From a virus, in the IMG/VR virus record IMGVR_UViG_3300025096_000147, positions 1 to 22,590 of that record: DNA of 22,590 nt, one strand, 5' to 3'. Both the position numbers and the translations under genes were made by a program. Below are positions 13,403-22,590 of the stretch, piece by piece. The notes below the pieces were generated by a model. It saw nothing but the letters and a program-made list of their open reading frames with translations, made no database searches and was not told where the DNA came from. The first letter of the stretch is position 1. Each line of letters starts with the position of its first letter.

Positions 13403-16000
13403 ATGGCATCACAAGACGCAATAGCCCAACTACAACAGAATAGTTGGAGGACACTTTCTCAAGAGAAAGCTATTAATAATGACATCATGGAAATGGATGT
13501 CAGAAGATCTCAAAAGTTAGAGAAATTAGCAGGATTAGGATCTAAAGCTGCAACTCAGTTGATACAAACTCATCATAAAATGAGGATGTCTAATCTACAA
13601 TCCGAAGCATACAATGACTTTTATGAGAATTACTATGAAGATTATCTGAATACAGATGAAGCAAAAGAAGCTTCTGGTATACTTTTAGATACTAATGAGT
13701 CCAGTTCTATATTACATAATAATCTAGGAATGGCTAGATCGAAGGGTCTTAGTGGTGACATGACTACTAAGATTGCTGAGAAGCATCCAATGTATGCATA
13801 CACTGTAGCTAAACTTCACTTAGGTCAATTAGCTGGACGCTTTGAAGGGTATATAGGTTCAGAGATGGCTAAGTCAGAAGAGTGGGTAACTTTACCTAAT
13901 GTAATGGATCCTAACACAGGACTAGCTAAGCAGTTTCAGATAAAGAATGCAAAGACTTTACAAGAAAAGATGGCCGCTCATCGGTATCTACGTGGTAAGT
14001 TTTTTACACAACCTTCTGCTTTAGCACCTAATGGAATTGGAGCATTTGGAAAAGCTTTCTTAGCTTTACCTGCTGACCAAGGTGGATCAAATTTTCTAGG
14101 ATCTATTTCTTCTGCTGAAAACGGTAAGGATGGTATGTTTGCTAAATACGCTTTAGAAGCAGATATCCATGCATCGGGAGAACGTTTAGCAATGCATGCG
14201 CTGGCCTTAAGTACAAACCCTAATGCACTTACTATGCAAGCCTTTCTTGACGCAAATCTAGTTGCTAGAACTAAGAATGGTAGAATTACTGCTGAAAAGG
14301 CTTGGAAAAATGTTGACTCTGCCATAGAAGGTTTGATAAAATCAGGACAATTAACATATAGTGATCTTGTAAAAATAGGTACATCAATAGTACCTGGTAG
14401 TAAATCTGCTAAGTATCCTAATGGACTTACCTATGCACAGAAATGGCCTCAGAGATTTGGATTTGTAGGTGATGGTAGACCGAAAGATGGTGACGGATTA
14501 TATATGCGTACATGGTCAGAGAGTGTAACTAGAAATGCTACCCAAGATCTGAAGTTAAAGAAAGCTCAATTCCCAAAGGATTTTGAGGATGCAAAAGAAG
14601 CCATTGGAGCAGCTGCATCTAAAAATGAAGCTTATGAAGTTATAGGTGATTTAAAACAGGTCTATGGATCAGATGAGGATTTTGATTATGGTTCACTTTT
14701 CACTTTAATAGAAGACGGTGCTCTTACTTTTGAGGATGTACCAAATGAAACTAAGGTATTACTAAAAAGAATAGATGAAGGTTTACCACTAACTGGGATA
14801 AATATTGTCGTATCTGATGCAGCAAAAACAAACCCAATTATTTCTGCAGCTATTGAAGCAGAGGGGAAACTAAAAGGTACAGATGAATATAAGGAAGGAA
14901 TGAAAATGGTAGAAAAGTCAATACCAAACCATACATTTAACTTACTTAGTGGAAAAACAACCTGGAAAGAAGGTACAGGAAGTAGCGATGAGAAGATGGT
15001 ATTACAAGAGTTAAGAGAGATGTATTTCCAAAAGGTTCGAAGTGGAAAAGTGTCACCATTAGATGCTGCTATAGCTGTAAATGAACACTACGTGTTAAAT
15101 GGAGGAGGGGAATTGAACGTAACAAAGGAGGTTCTCGCTGAAGGTGTAGACACACCTTACGGGCCAATGCAAAGCAATAAGTACTCTATGACAGATAAGC
15201 AAGGGATTTCGGTACTAGTAAATGGAGAAGACAGTAAAGTCAGACAAGGTGCTTATAAAACACCAATAGATGCAAGTGTTTTAGCTTTTAACCGTCCTAT
15301 AGATTTTGGAATTAAAGGACAACTAGGAGCAAACCCATTAGAGACATTATCACAAAGAGGTGCTGATGGATTACCTACTTATAGAGGTATAGCCGGTGAA
15401 AACGCAGAAAATACAAACTATAATGAAATCTTATGGAATACTAGGATAGTAGATAATAAGTTAATTGACCATGCAGTAGCAGCTGGTGTATCACTAACTG
15501 ATGTTATAGAAGCTAGACTTCAAGCTTGGGGTCACCCTCCATTAAGTGATGAAGTCAAGAATTTATTAGGTTCAGACTTAGTTAAATATCTACCTGGTGG
15601 AATACAGAATAGATTATTTGGTGATGACGATGGTTTTTATAACCCTTATCAAGTTACACATCAAATTGCAAGTCAAGCTAAAAGCCCTACTGCAATAGCT
15701 GAGACCCTAGGTTTTGAGGAATTAACACTTGGTGCTGATGCCTATAAAGGAGTAGAACCAAATGCAGCAGCAGCTTTCTTCTTAAGTTCTTTTGGTCAAA
15801 ATGCATTTAAAGATCTCTCAGGAGCTGGAGCTGGCTACGAGTGGTCGGAATACTTCTCTGATAAATTCACAAATGATTGGGACTTTAAAGAAGCATTAGA
15901 AAAAGATGACGAGTATAATTGGCAATTATATGGATTATCTGGGGATAAGACTCTCCTAAACAGACTTCTATTAGACAGTTTAAAAGCTAACATAACATAA
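13403..16000 (+). CDS. gp15: internal virion (core) protein, T7 gp15-like
   Basis: This 865-residue protein compares with 747 aa for T7 gp15. In T7, gp15 and gp16 form the ejection conduit across the periplasm and inner membrane. The protein is mostly helical by composition, starts MASQDAIAQLQQNSWRTLSQ, and has no signal peptide or TM helix. I see no enzyme motif. The assignment rests on size and on its place between the gp14-like and gp16-like genes, plus general helical character. Only 9 nt separate it from gp14 and 8 nt from gp16, so all three are on one message. Confidence 0.85.
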   Translation: MASQDAIAQLQQNSWRTLSQEKAINNDIMEMDVRRSQKLEKLAGLGSKAATQLIQTHHKMRMSNLQSEAYNDFYENYYEDYLNTDEAKEASGILLDTNESSSILHNNLGMARSKGLSGDMTTKIAEKHPMYAYTVAKLHLGQLAGRFEGYIGSEMAKSEEWVTLPNVMDPNTGLAKQFQIKNAKTLQEKMAAHRYLRGKFFTQPSALAPNGIGAFGKAFLALPADQGGSNFLGSISSAENGKDGMFAKYALEADIHASGERLAMHALALSTNPNALTMQAFLDANLVARTKNGRITAEKAWKNVDSAIEGLIKSGQLTYSDLVKIGTSIVPGSKSAKYPNGLTYAQKWPQRFGFVGDGRPKDGDGLYMRTWSESVTRNATQDLKLKKAQFPKDFEDAKEAIGAAASKNEAYEVIGDLKQVYGSDEDFDYGSLFTLIEDGALTFEDVPNETKVLLKRIDEGLPLTGINIVVSDAAKTNPIISAAIEAEGKLKGTDEYKEGMKMVEKSIPNHTFNLLSGKTTWKEGTGSSDEKMVLQELREMYFQKVRSGKVSPLDAAIAVNEHYVLNGGGELNVTKEVLAEGVDTPYGPMQSNKYSMTDKQGISVLVNGEDSKVRQGAYKTPIDASVLAFNRPIDFGIKGQLGANPLETLSQRGADGLPTYRGIAGENAENTNYNEILWNTRIVDNKLIDHAVAAGVSLTDVIEARLQAWGHPPLSDEVKNLLGSDLVKYLPGGIQNRLFGDDDGFYNPYQVTHQIASQAKSPTAIAETLGFEELTLGADAYKGVEPNAAAAFFLSSFGQNAFKDLSGAGAGYEWSEYFSDKFTNDWDFKEALEKDDEYNWQLYGLSGDKTLLNRLLLDSLKANIT

Positions 16001-16008
16001 AAGTAATT

Positions 16009-19000
16009 ATGGCAAACATTCCTTACGAGGACAATACACTTCTAAATATTGAAGTGCCTGATATGGAGATAAATCAAGATGAGCTTACTGGTCCTACGGG
16101 ACAAGAAGAAGAGGTAGTAGTACCTGTTGATTCAGAAGAAGCTCCGTCTCCAGAACTAACACCTAATTCTGTCGTTGAACCAGTAGAAGAAGTTCAACCT
16201 GTAGAGCCTACAGGAGGCTCAGGATGGACAGTTCCTGACCTACCTAAAAGATCAGATCGTGTAGAGTATTTTAAAGGTCTGAAAGAAGCACGTAAGTTAC
16301 CTCATGGAGACCCAGGTAAAGATGCCTGGGCTTTAGCAAACCATGGAGTAACTTGGGACGCTTACGAGAAAAAAATGAATCCTGATAAAGATAAGCATAT
16401 TGGAGAGTTATTAAAAGATCGTAGTATCCTATTTAATCAAGAAGCCATGATGTCTGGTGCAGTAGGCGCATTAGATTGGGCAACCGATTTGACAAACTGG
16501 GTAACACGTCAGAACATTCCTAAAATTCCTAAATTTGAACAAGAAGGTGCACAAGCATTTAGAGAGATATCATCCTTAGTAGTACCTTTCTATTTTCTTA
16601 AAGGTAGAGGTATGGGACTTGGTGCTAATATACATAAGTCAGGAGTGGCTGCACCATGGTTAGTACGGTTAGGTAATAATCCTCTATTCTCTAGATTTGC
16701 TAAAACTGGATTAGACTTGGGAGTAGGCGGCTTCACAGATTATATAAATAAACTGAATGAAACTGATGATACCCTCATGACTGTTTGGAAAAGAGGCAGG
16801 TGGTGGGGTCATAATCTTATTCCAGAAGCTTGGATGTCTGATGGTTTAGGACCAGATGATAAAACAAGGGCTAATGTATTAGAAGGTGTTACATTTGGAT
16901 TTTACGCTGAGGTAGCAGAAGGTTTAGTTAAACTACTCCGTGCAGGAAAAAGCACTCAAGAGGTTACAAAATATTTATCTGAAGTTAATAACCAAAAAGG
17001 ATTGGATTCTGTAACTATTGATCCTTTAGATTCTAAAGTATATAAGAGTGCAGATGGTGGCGATGCATCACCAATAGAAGAAGCTTTACAAAGATCACAT
17101 GATAAATATGAACGAGATCTAAATCTATTAACTGATTACTATAAATTGCAAGGTGATCTACCGACTACACCTACAGTAGGCGTTCATAAAATACAAGATT
17201 CATTACAAACTGGACAGATTGTAAAAGATAATGACGGTATCTTAGGTGTAGCAAGAAGGCAAGCTCAAATTGCTACAAATACAGGCACTAGTCAAGGTAG
17301 TTTAGGCACTACTATTACAGAAGCTTTTCGTAAATTAAGTACTGAACCTATAGAAGTTCAGAAAAGAACTCTTATTAATAAATTAAGAGATGTTCTTACA
17401 AATGCAGGGCCATATAAGGTTGAATTACCTAATGGTAAAAAACTATCTTGGAAACAGATAGACCAAGAAGGTACTATATTAGCAGAGATTTTAGCTGACC
17501 CTACTCTACCTAGAGGTCAGATGTTAAAAATATTAGAAAACTTCAAAGTAAAAGTAAATGATTTTAAAACAATTAATCCAGTAGCTTATAAAGCTTTAAG
17601 CAAAGCTTCTATAAAATTACTTGATGATTGGGCTGATCTTAATACACATAAAGCAAGTGCATATTTCATAGCTTCAGAAGGCGGTCAAATAGCTGGTATA
17701 TCAGAAGGAGCTAGATATGCAGATGGCACTACAGCTGTAGGAAGAGCTAATGAATTAATAATGGATCGTCTAGAGTTATTTGAAATTGAAACTTCTCTTT
17801 CTGAGTTCAATTGGAAATCTAGAAATTCTTTATTGAATGCATTAGAAGGTAATCCAAAAGATGTCAATAAAAAACTTAAGAAATTAAAGAATAATTTTGA
17901 TGATAAATTAACTGATATTATACCTAAAGCTAAGAGATTTAGAGAAACCTTATCAAGTATTCAAGAGAATAGCCCTGAATTTGCTAAAGTTTTGAGAATG
18001 GCTTATGAAATGTCAGAGGGTGATATACAATCTATTAAAGGTATTAATAATTATATCCAAAATAAATTTGGTACATTTTCAAAGATAATATATGATGGAT
18101 CTCCTGAAATACCTGCAATGGTTAATAAGGCGTTAACTACTAATATATTCAACTCGATGTTATCTGCAATAGGTACTCCTGTAAGAGCTTTGACTGGTAA
18201 CTTTGGTGGATTAATAGCTGAACCAGCTCATGTATTTTACGGTGCTTTAAGAAGTGGTGATGCACAACAATTACGTAGAGCATCTTGGATGTACTTTGGT
18301 TTAACAGATACATTCCAAAGAGGTTTTTCATATATGGGTACTGTGTTTAGAAAAGCAGCAACCGAACCTGATGAATTAGGATCAATCTTTAGAGCTGATA
18401 TTAAGTTAGAGAAATCTAAGAATATGGATCTTGCTGAAGAGATCGCTGCAGCAGCTGCTAAAAATAATGAATTTGGACCACAAGCTCTGTTAGGACTTAC
18501 AAAAGAATTAGAAGCAATGGGATCTAATCCTGTTCTTAGACTCGGTCCAAATACGATGACTGCTTTAGATGGTTTTACTGAAGCTACTCAGAAGGTTGCA
18601 CATGATAGAGGATTAGCATTCGACTTCTTAGAATCTAAATTCCCTAATGGTAACTGGGGTGAGAAAGAATTCCAAGAAGCATTTGAAGATTTCTGGAAGA
18701 AAGGTTGGGATGACAATGGTACAATCAGCCAATCTGCTGTTGAATGGTCTAGACGAGAGATCGCTCTTAACTTAGATACACCTTTAACTAAGCGTTTAAA
18801 TCCATTATTGAAATCTTTCCCAATACTAAGATCCGTATTTTGGTTCCCTAATACTCAAATGAATGTACTTGATATGTTCGGGAAATATGGAGCATCTAGT
18901 CGCGTACAAGTTGGTACTAATTTTGCTGGTGAGTATGCTGAACTCTTAGGATCAAATGGGAAAAGAGCAATAGAAGACTTCACAACTGGTGAGATACAAG

Positions 19001-20181
19001 CAGCTCTAAATAAACGTGGTATAGATATGTCTGGTGATTATATATCTAAGTTTAAACATCTTAGAAATAAGATTAGAGGTAGAGAAGCTACTGGTAATGT
19101 AGCTGTAATGGGTGCATGGCTTATGTTTACCCAAGATCGTATAAGAGGTGATGGTCATTGGGATAGAAAAACACAGAGAGTAAGAGATAATCAAGGATAT
19201 GTCAAAAGAACTTATCAAGGTTTGGATGGTAAATGGCACAGTTATGAATTTATGGGACCACTAGCTGACTGGCTTGCATTAACTATTAATGTAATGGATA
19301 ATTTTAACTCTGTATCTACATCAACATTTGAGAAATTTGGTAAGAAAATGGCATTTATTTTAGGTGCAAGTCTTACTGATAGATCTTTCTTAGGTAATTT
19401 AGAACCTATGTTTAATATTCTAGGTGGTAATCCACAGGCTCAAGCACGTTGGGCAGGACCATTAGCAAACTCAATGTTCCCATTAGCTGGTTTCAGAAAT
19501 GAAATAGGTAAAGTTATGTTTGGTATGTTACGAGAAGTAGAGAAAGGTGATATAAGTGAAATGATAAGGAATAGAAATAACTTTTTAGATCTTGTAGATA
19601 GAGATGGAGCACTTCCTAGTGTTGTAGATTATGTTACTGGTAAAGAGGTTAATAAAAATGGCGGTACATTCTTCCGTAGAGCTAGAAATACATATACACC
19701 TTTTAAAATTTATGAAGAACCGACTAAAGAAGGTCAGTTTTTAATAGATATGGAGTATAGTGGAATGCCACATTTTAACGTTTCACCTGGTGGAATACCT
19801 TATACTACTTCTCAGAAAGAAGAATTATCATCTCTTGTTGGAGAAGATGGGAATTTTAATAGAAAACTAAAGTCTATTATGCGTTATGCTACAAGGATGA
19901 CCTTTACAACCGATGAAGGTAAAACTTTAAAAGGTTATGTTGATATAATGTCCCACTTAAGATCTAAAGGTTATACATCAGAAGATCTCCCTGAATTCTC
20001 AAGAGTTAGAAGTATGTTAGATGCAGCATTATCTGAATCGATACGTAGAGTAAGTAATCGTATTTCTGATGCTAATAGTATTAAGAAGCAAGAGCTTCAA
20101 AAACGTCAAAAAGTACGCCTAGGTGAGAGCAAGAACATAGAAGGACTCGATAGGTTACTTCAACTAAATAACAGCAACTAA
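16009..20181 (+). CDS. gp16: internal virion (core) protein, T7 gp16-like, without a visible transglycosylase domain
   Basis: This 1390-residue protein compares with 1318 aa for T7 gp16. In T7 it is ejected first, carries an N-terminal lytic transglycosylase domain, and spans the inner membrane in the conduit. Here residues 1-75 are acidic and Pro-rich (EEEVVVPVDSEEAPSPE, EPVEEVQPVEPTGG), and no SLT signature (catalytic Glu in an ES-x-F...GxMQ context) is visible. The C-terminal third shows the family's pattern of membrane-associating segments (FPILRSVFWFPNTQMNVLDMF, GPLADWLALTINVMDNF, AGPLANSMFPLAGFRNEIGKV). One line (17821-17880) is 25% GC by hand count, the lowest I counted. The stop overlaps the tail fibre start by one base. 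Confidence 0.88.
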   Translation: MANIPYEDNTLLNIEVPDMEINQDELTGPTGQEEEVVVPVDSEEAPSPELTPNSVVEPVEEVQPVEPTGGSGWTVPDLPKRSDRVEYFKGLKEARKLPHGDPGKDAWALANHGVTWDAYEKKMNPDKDKHIGELLKDRSILFNQEAMMSGAVGALDWATDLTNWVTRQNIPKIPKFEQEGAQAFREISSLVVPFYFLKGRGMGLGANIHKSGVAAPWLVRLGNNPLFSRFAKTGLDLGVGGFTDYINKLNETDDTLMTVWKRGRWWGHNLIPEAWMSDGLGPDDKTRANVLEGVTFGFYAEVAEGLVKLLRAGKSTQEVTKYLSEVNNQKGLDSVTIDPLDSKVYKSADGGDASPIEEALQRSHDKYERDLNLLTDYYKLQGDLPTTPTVGVHKIQDSLQTGQIVKDNDGILGVARRQAQIATNTGTSQGSLGTTITEAFRKLSTEPIEVQKRTLINKLRDVLTNAGPYKVELPNGKKLSWKQIDQEGTILAEILADPTLPRGQMLKILENFKVKVNDFKTINPVAYKALSKASIKLLDDWADLNTHKASAYFIASEGGQIAGISEGARYADGTTAVGRANELIMDRLELFEIETSLSEFNWKSRNSLLNALEGNPKDVNKKLKKLKNNFDDKLTDIIPKAKRFRETLSSIQENSPEFAKVLRMAYEMSEGDIQSIKGINNYIQNKFGTFSKIIYDGSPEIPAMVNKALTTNIFNSMLSAIGTPVRALTGNFGGLIAEPAHVFYGALRSGDAQQLRRASWMYFGLTDTFQRGFSYMGTVFRKAATEPDELGSIFRADIKLEKSKNMDLAEEIAAAAAKNNEFGPQALLGLTKELEAMGSNPVLRLGPNTMTALDGFTEATQKVAHDRGLAFDFLESKFPNGNWGEKEFQEAFEDFWKKGWDDNGTISQSAVEWSRREIALNLDTPLTKRLNPLLKSFPILRSVFWFPNTQMNVLDMFGKYGASSRVQVGTNFAGEYAELLGSNGKRAIEDFTTGEIQAALNKRGIDMSGDYISKFKHLRNKIRGREATGNVAVMGAWLMFTQDRIRGDGHWDRKTQRVRDNQGYVKRTYQGLDGKWHSYEFMGPLADWLALTINVMDNFNSVSTSTFEKFGKKMAFILGASLTDRSFLGNLEPMFNILGGNPQAQARWAGPLANSMFPLAGFRNEIGKVMFGMLREVEKGDISEMIRNRNNFLDLVDRDGALPSVVDYVTGKEVNKNGGTFFRRARNTYTPFKIYEEPTKEGQFLIDMEYSGMPHFNVSPGGIPYTTSQKEELSSLVGEDGNFNRKLKSIMRYATRMTFTTDEGKTLKGYVDIMSHLRSKGYTSEDLPEFSRVRSMLDAALSESIRRVSNRISDANSIKKQELQKRQKVRLGESKNIEGLDRLLQLNNSN

Positions 20182-22256
20182 TGGCACATCAAAAAGTAAC
20201 AGTCTTAGGCAATGGAAATGTTGCTGGCGACGCAAATACATATACCTATTCAGGTAGTTTCACTGTATTTAAAGGAGAAGAAGTTGTAGTAACTCTCGAT
20301 GGAATTGCTTTAACACGTACTTCTTCTACCATAAATGAATCCGCCTCCCCACGTGAATATACTGTAAATACGACTGCTAAAACTATCCATATAGGTGGAG
20401 CGGATTTAGGTAGTGGTAATTCAATAATCATTAGACCCCAGACAGATATGGGTCTACCAACTCCTAGAGCTACGTTTAGCCCAGGAGCTTCTATTACATC
20501 TTCTGATCTGAATAATAACCAACTCCAACTCATGCGTAAAGCAATGGAGTATGATGATACTAAGATGTCATCTACTGGTGATACCATGACGGGTCACCTA
20601 ACAATGGGTGAAGACCAGACAATTATATTTGAAGGTGCAACAGATGATGGATATGAGACAACTCTTACGGTTGCTGATCCTACTGCTGATCGTACAATTA
20701 CTCTTCCTAACGTAACAGGAACAGTAGTAACGACTGGAGATACAGGAAGTGTAGCAACAGCTATAATAGCAGACGATGCAGTTGATAATGATAAATTAGC
20801 AAACTCAATTGTTTCTGCTATATCTGCTAACACAGCTAAAGTTACAAACGCAACTCATACTGGAGATGTAACTGGAGCTACTTCATTAACTATTGCAAAC
20901 GATGCGGTTGGTGCAGATCAATTGGATTCAAATGCAGTTGTTAATGATTCTGTAGCATCAGGTGCAGCTATTGAATTTACTAAACTTGAAAACTTAGATA
21001 GTACTAAGATCTTAGTTGGTAACGGTAGTAACAAAGCAGCTGAAGTCAGTATGTCTGGTGATATTGCTATTGCTAATACTGGTGCAACAACCATCCAAGC
21101 TAATGCAGTAGAAATTGGAATGATAGGTTGTGAACAAACAACTATCTCTGACAGTGATTCTCATCTTCCTACATCAGGAGCTGTTGTAGATTATGTAGCA
21201 GCACAAATCACCCCACTTGGTGGTTTTGAAGCTATTGCAGATGAAGATAATTTCCCAACAACTGAACCAGCTGCAGGTGTTATAATTAGTATTGCTGATG
21301 CTACAGGCATCCAAGTTGATAATGCATCTCCTGCAAAATCTACGAATTGTAGAACAGCTGGAAACGGTTCAGATAACGTAACAATCTCAGGCTTCCCAGA
21401 TTCTTTAAAAGGTGGAGCCACACATGATGGTATCACAAATGCTAATCCATTTACCTTACCAGCTAGTACTGGTTTATTATGTATATCAACTGGCTCAAGT
21501 CATACTTATACATTCCATAGATTATTACCAACTTCAAATGATGTCAGACAATTATCTGATGATGTAAACGATTTCTTTGCTAGATATCGTATTGCAGGTT
21601 CAGAACCGGGATCTGATAATGAAGCTGGTGATTTATATTTTAATACAGGTGATAATACTTTATATGTAAGAAATGGTGCTAATGATGCTTGGGTTGCAGG
21701 TGTTTCAACAACACCAGGTGCTGGTAGTGTAGATTCAGCTCAGATAGCAACAGGTGCAGTAGATCTTGCTCATATGTCTTCTGAGTCAGTTGATGAAGAT
21801 AATCTACATATATCTAATGCTGGATCTAATGGTCAATTCCTATCTAAACAATCTGGTGATAATGGAGGTTTAACGTGGGCTACCGTAGCACAAGGTACAC
21901 CAACTGATATAACAGTTGCAGATGAATCAAGTGATACAACATGCTATCCATTATTTGTTACAGCTGCTACTGGTGATCTTGGACCTAAGAGTGGTTCTAA
22001 CTTAACCTTTAACTCTAACACTGGTGCATTAGGAGCTACAAGCTTTACTGGTGATGGATCTAACTTAACAGGATTAGCAGCAGGTGCTTCCGGTGGTAAC
22101 TCAGGTGCTAACGCTGTATTCTGGGAAAACCAACAAACAGTTACCCATGACTATACCATCCAAAACAATTATAACGCAGGTTCATTTGGACCTATAACAA
22201 TTAATTCTGGAGTTACTGTAACGGTAGGCTCTGGTGAATACTGGACTATCGTATAA
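20181..22256 (+). CDS. gp17: tail fibre protein, T7 gp17-like
   Basis: This 691-residue protein compares with 553 aa for T7 gp17. The N-terminal ~125 residues match the T7 fibre attachment domain in layout: a beta-rich start (TYTYSGSFTVFKGEEVVVTLDGIAL), then RPQTDMGLP...FSPGASITSSDLNNNQLQLMRKAMEYDD (T7 [38 protein letters not shown]). The shaft is rich in Thr/Ala/Asp repeats such as ADDAVDNDKLANS, ANDAVGADQLDSN and TGAVDLAHMSSESVDEDNL, typical of triple-beta fibre shafts. GDLYFNTGDNTLYVRNG is a common fibre motif. The C-terminus (from VFWENQQTVTHDYTI) resembles ends seen in other cyanophage fibres. It binds the host surface and determines host range. Confidence 0.93.
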   Translation: MAHQKVTVLGNGNVAGDANTYTYSGSFTVFKGEEVVVTLDGIALTRTSSTINESASPREYTVNTTAKTIHIGGADLGSGNSIIIRPQTDMGLPTPRATFSPGASITSSDLNNNQLQLMRKAMEYDDTKMSSTGDTMTGHLTMGEDQTIIFEGATDDGYETTLTVADPTADRTITLPNVTGTVVTTGDTGSVATAIIADDAVDNDKLANSIVSAISANTAKVTNATHTGDVTGATSLTIANDAVGADQLDSNAVVNDSVASGAAIEFTKLENLDSTKILVGNGSNKAAEVSMSGDIAIANTGATTIQANAVEIGMIGCEQTTISDSDSHLPTSGAVVDYVAAQITPLGGFEAIADEDNFPTTEPAAGVIISIADATGIQVDNASPAKSTNCRTAGNGSDNVTISGFPDSLKGGATHDGITNANPFTLPASTGLLCISTGSSHTYTFHRLLPTSNDVRQLSDDVNDFFARYRIAGSEPGSDNEAGDLYFNTGDNTLYVRNGANDAWVAGVSTTPGAGSVDSAQIATGAVDLAHMSSESVDEDNLHISNAGSNGQFLSKQSGDNGGLTWATVAQGTPTDITVADESSDTTCYPLFVTAATGDLGPKSGSNLTFNSNTGALGATSFTGDGSNLTGLAAGASGGNSGANAVFWENQQTVTHDYTIQNNYNAGSFGPITINSGVTVTVGSGEYWTIV

Positions 22257-22259
22257 ATT

Positions 22260-22590
22260 ATGACAATAACAATTAATGGAAGCGGTACCGTTACTGGTTT
22301 AGCCGTAGGTGGCTTGAACGATGGTGTTGTACAGCTTGCAGATTTAGGAGCTACAACTGGAAAAAATGGTCCAATTCTTCAAATTCTGCAAACAGTAAAA
22401 ACAGACGTAGCAAGTACAACAAGCTCAACTTTTGCAGCAATTTCTGGTCTCTCAGTTGACATTACACCTTCATCAAGTTCAAGCAAAATTCTCATTACTG
22501 TAGATACTAAAATTGGTAATCCTGGTGCTGGTGCTTATATAAAATTGGTAAGAGATAGTACAGATATTTATGACGGAGATAGTGGAGGGG
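22260..22590 (+). CDS. second fibre/adhesin-like protein (5' part, runs off window)
   Basis: ATG 22260 is 3 nt after the tail fibre stop and opens a frame that continues to the window end (110 residues visible). It starts MTITINGSGTVTGLAVGGLN, followed by a Ser/Thr-rich beta segment and ITVDTKIGNPGAGAYIKLVRD. Sequences of this type occur in fibre-tip or adhesin proteins of marine phages, as I recall. A fibre tip, a receptor-binding accessory or a fibre chaperone are possible roles. The C-terminus is missing. Confidence 0.8.
   Translation, partial: MTITINGSGTVTGLAVGGLNDGVVQLADLGATTGKNGPILQILQTVKTDVASTTSSTFAAISGLSVDITPSSSSSKILITVDTKIGNPGAGAYIKLVRDSTDIYDGDSGG

Noticed and set aside
13978-14325. 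115-codon reverse-strand frame inside the gp15-like gene
   Set aside because: It lies entirely antisense to a long forward gene with no promoter, ribosome site or recognisable product, so it is best read as a chance open frame.
20246-20833. Reverse-strand frames (113 and 79 codons) inside the tail fibre gene
   Set aside because: They are complementary to Thr/Ala/Asp-rich repeat codons and contain no domain. All other evidence in the window is forward-strand.
1-22590. CRISPR array, insertion sequence or integrase
   Set aside because: No evenly spaced short direct repeats, transposase motifs or tyrosine recombinase motifs were seen. The only clear repeats are protein modules within gp12 and fibre shaft repeats.

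Overview
This window is the structural (late) region of a T7-like podovirus that infects marine picocyanobacteria, probably Prochlorococcus or a close relative. Two observations support this. The forward-strand genes follow the T7 order: gp6.7/gp7.3-like small proteins, portal (gp8), scaffold (gp9), capsid (gp10), tail tubular gp11 and gp12, internal virion proteins gp13-gp16, and tail fibre (gp17). A full-length photosystem II gene, psbA (D1 protein), sits between the scaffold and capsid genes, as in cultured marine cyanopodoviruses. No convincing gene lies on the reverse strand. Homology statements rest on recalled T7 and cyanobacterial sequences, not on a database search.

Layout. 1-644: the end of an unidentified gene, then two small proteins that both start Met-Cys and resemble T7 gp6.7/gp7.3. 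641-3207: portal, a possible small overlapping gene, and scaffold. 3218-5004: a cargo block with a 59-aa unknown gene that overlaps psbA by 4 nt, psbA, a 16-codon mini-gene resembling the N-terminus of cyanobacterial DUF4278 proteins, and a secreted small beta-barrel protein. A strong intrinsic terminator with a C(UUCG)G tetraloop ends this block. 5080-7279: a hairpin, a beta-rich putative virion protein, a tRNA-Gly(UCC), a leader with a perfect palindrome, the major capsid gene, two small Cys-containing proteins and a second strong terminator equivalent in position to T7 T-phi. 7300-22590: tail tube A, a greatly enlarged tail tube B, gp13-gp16, the tail fibre, and the start of a second fibre or adhesin-like gene that runs off the end.

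How it works together. Most genes abut or overlap by 1-8 nt, and three or more starts sit on the preceding gene's stop, which suggests long polycistronic messages with translational coupling. The two terminators would let psbA and the barrel protein, and then the capsid group, reach different transcript levels from the tail and ejection genes. Base composition changes along the way. One 60-nt line of the capsid gene is 52% GC by hand count and one line of gp16 is 25%, consistent with codon selection in highly expressed genes or different origins. D1 would keep host photosystem II supplied during infection. The barrel protein would go to the host outer membrane. The remaining genes build the virion and its ejection apparatus.

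The least explained parts are the small genes flanking psbA, the secreted barrel protein, the two small genes behind the capsid, and the repeat-expanded gp12.
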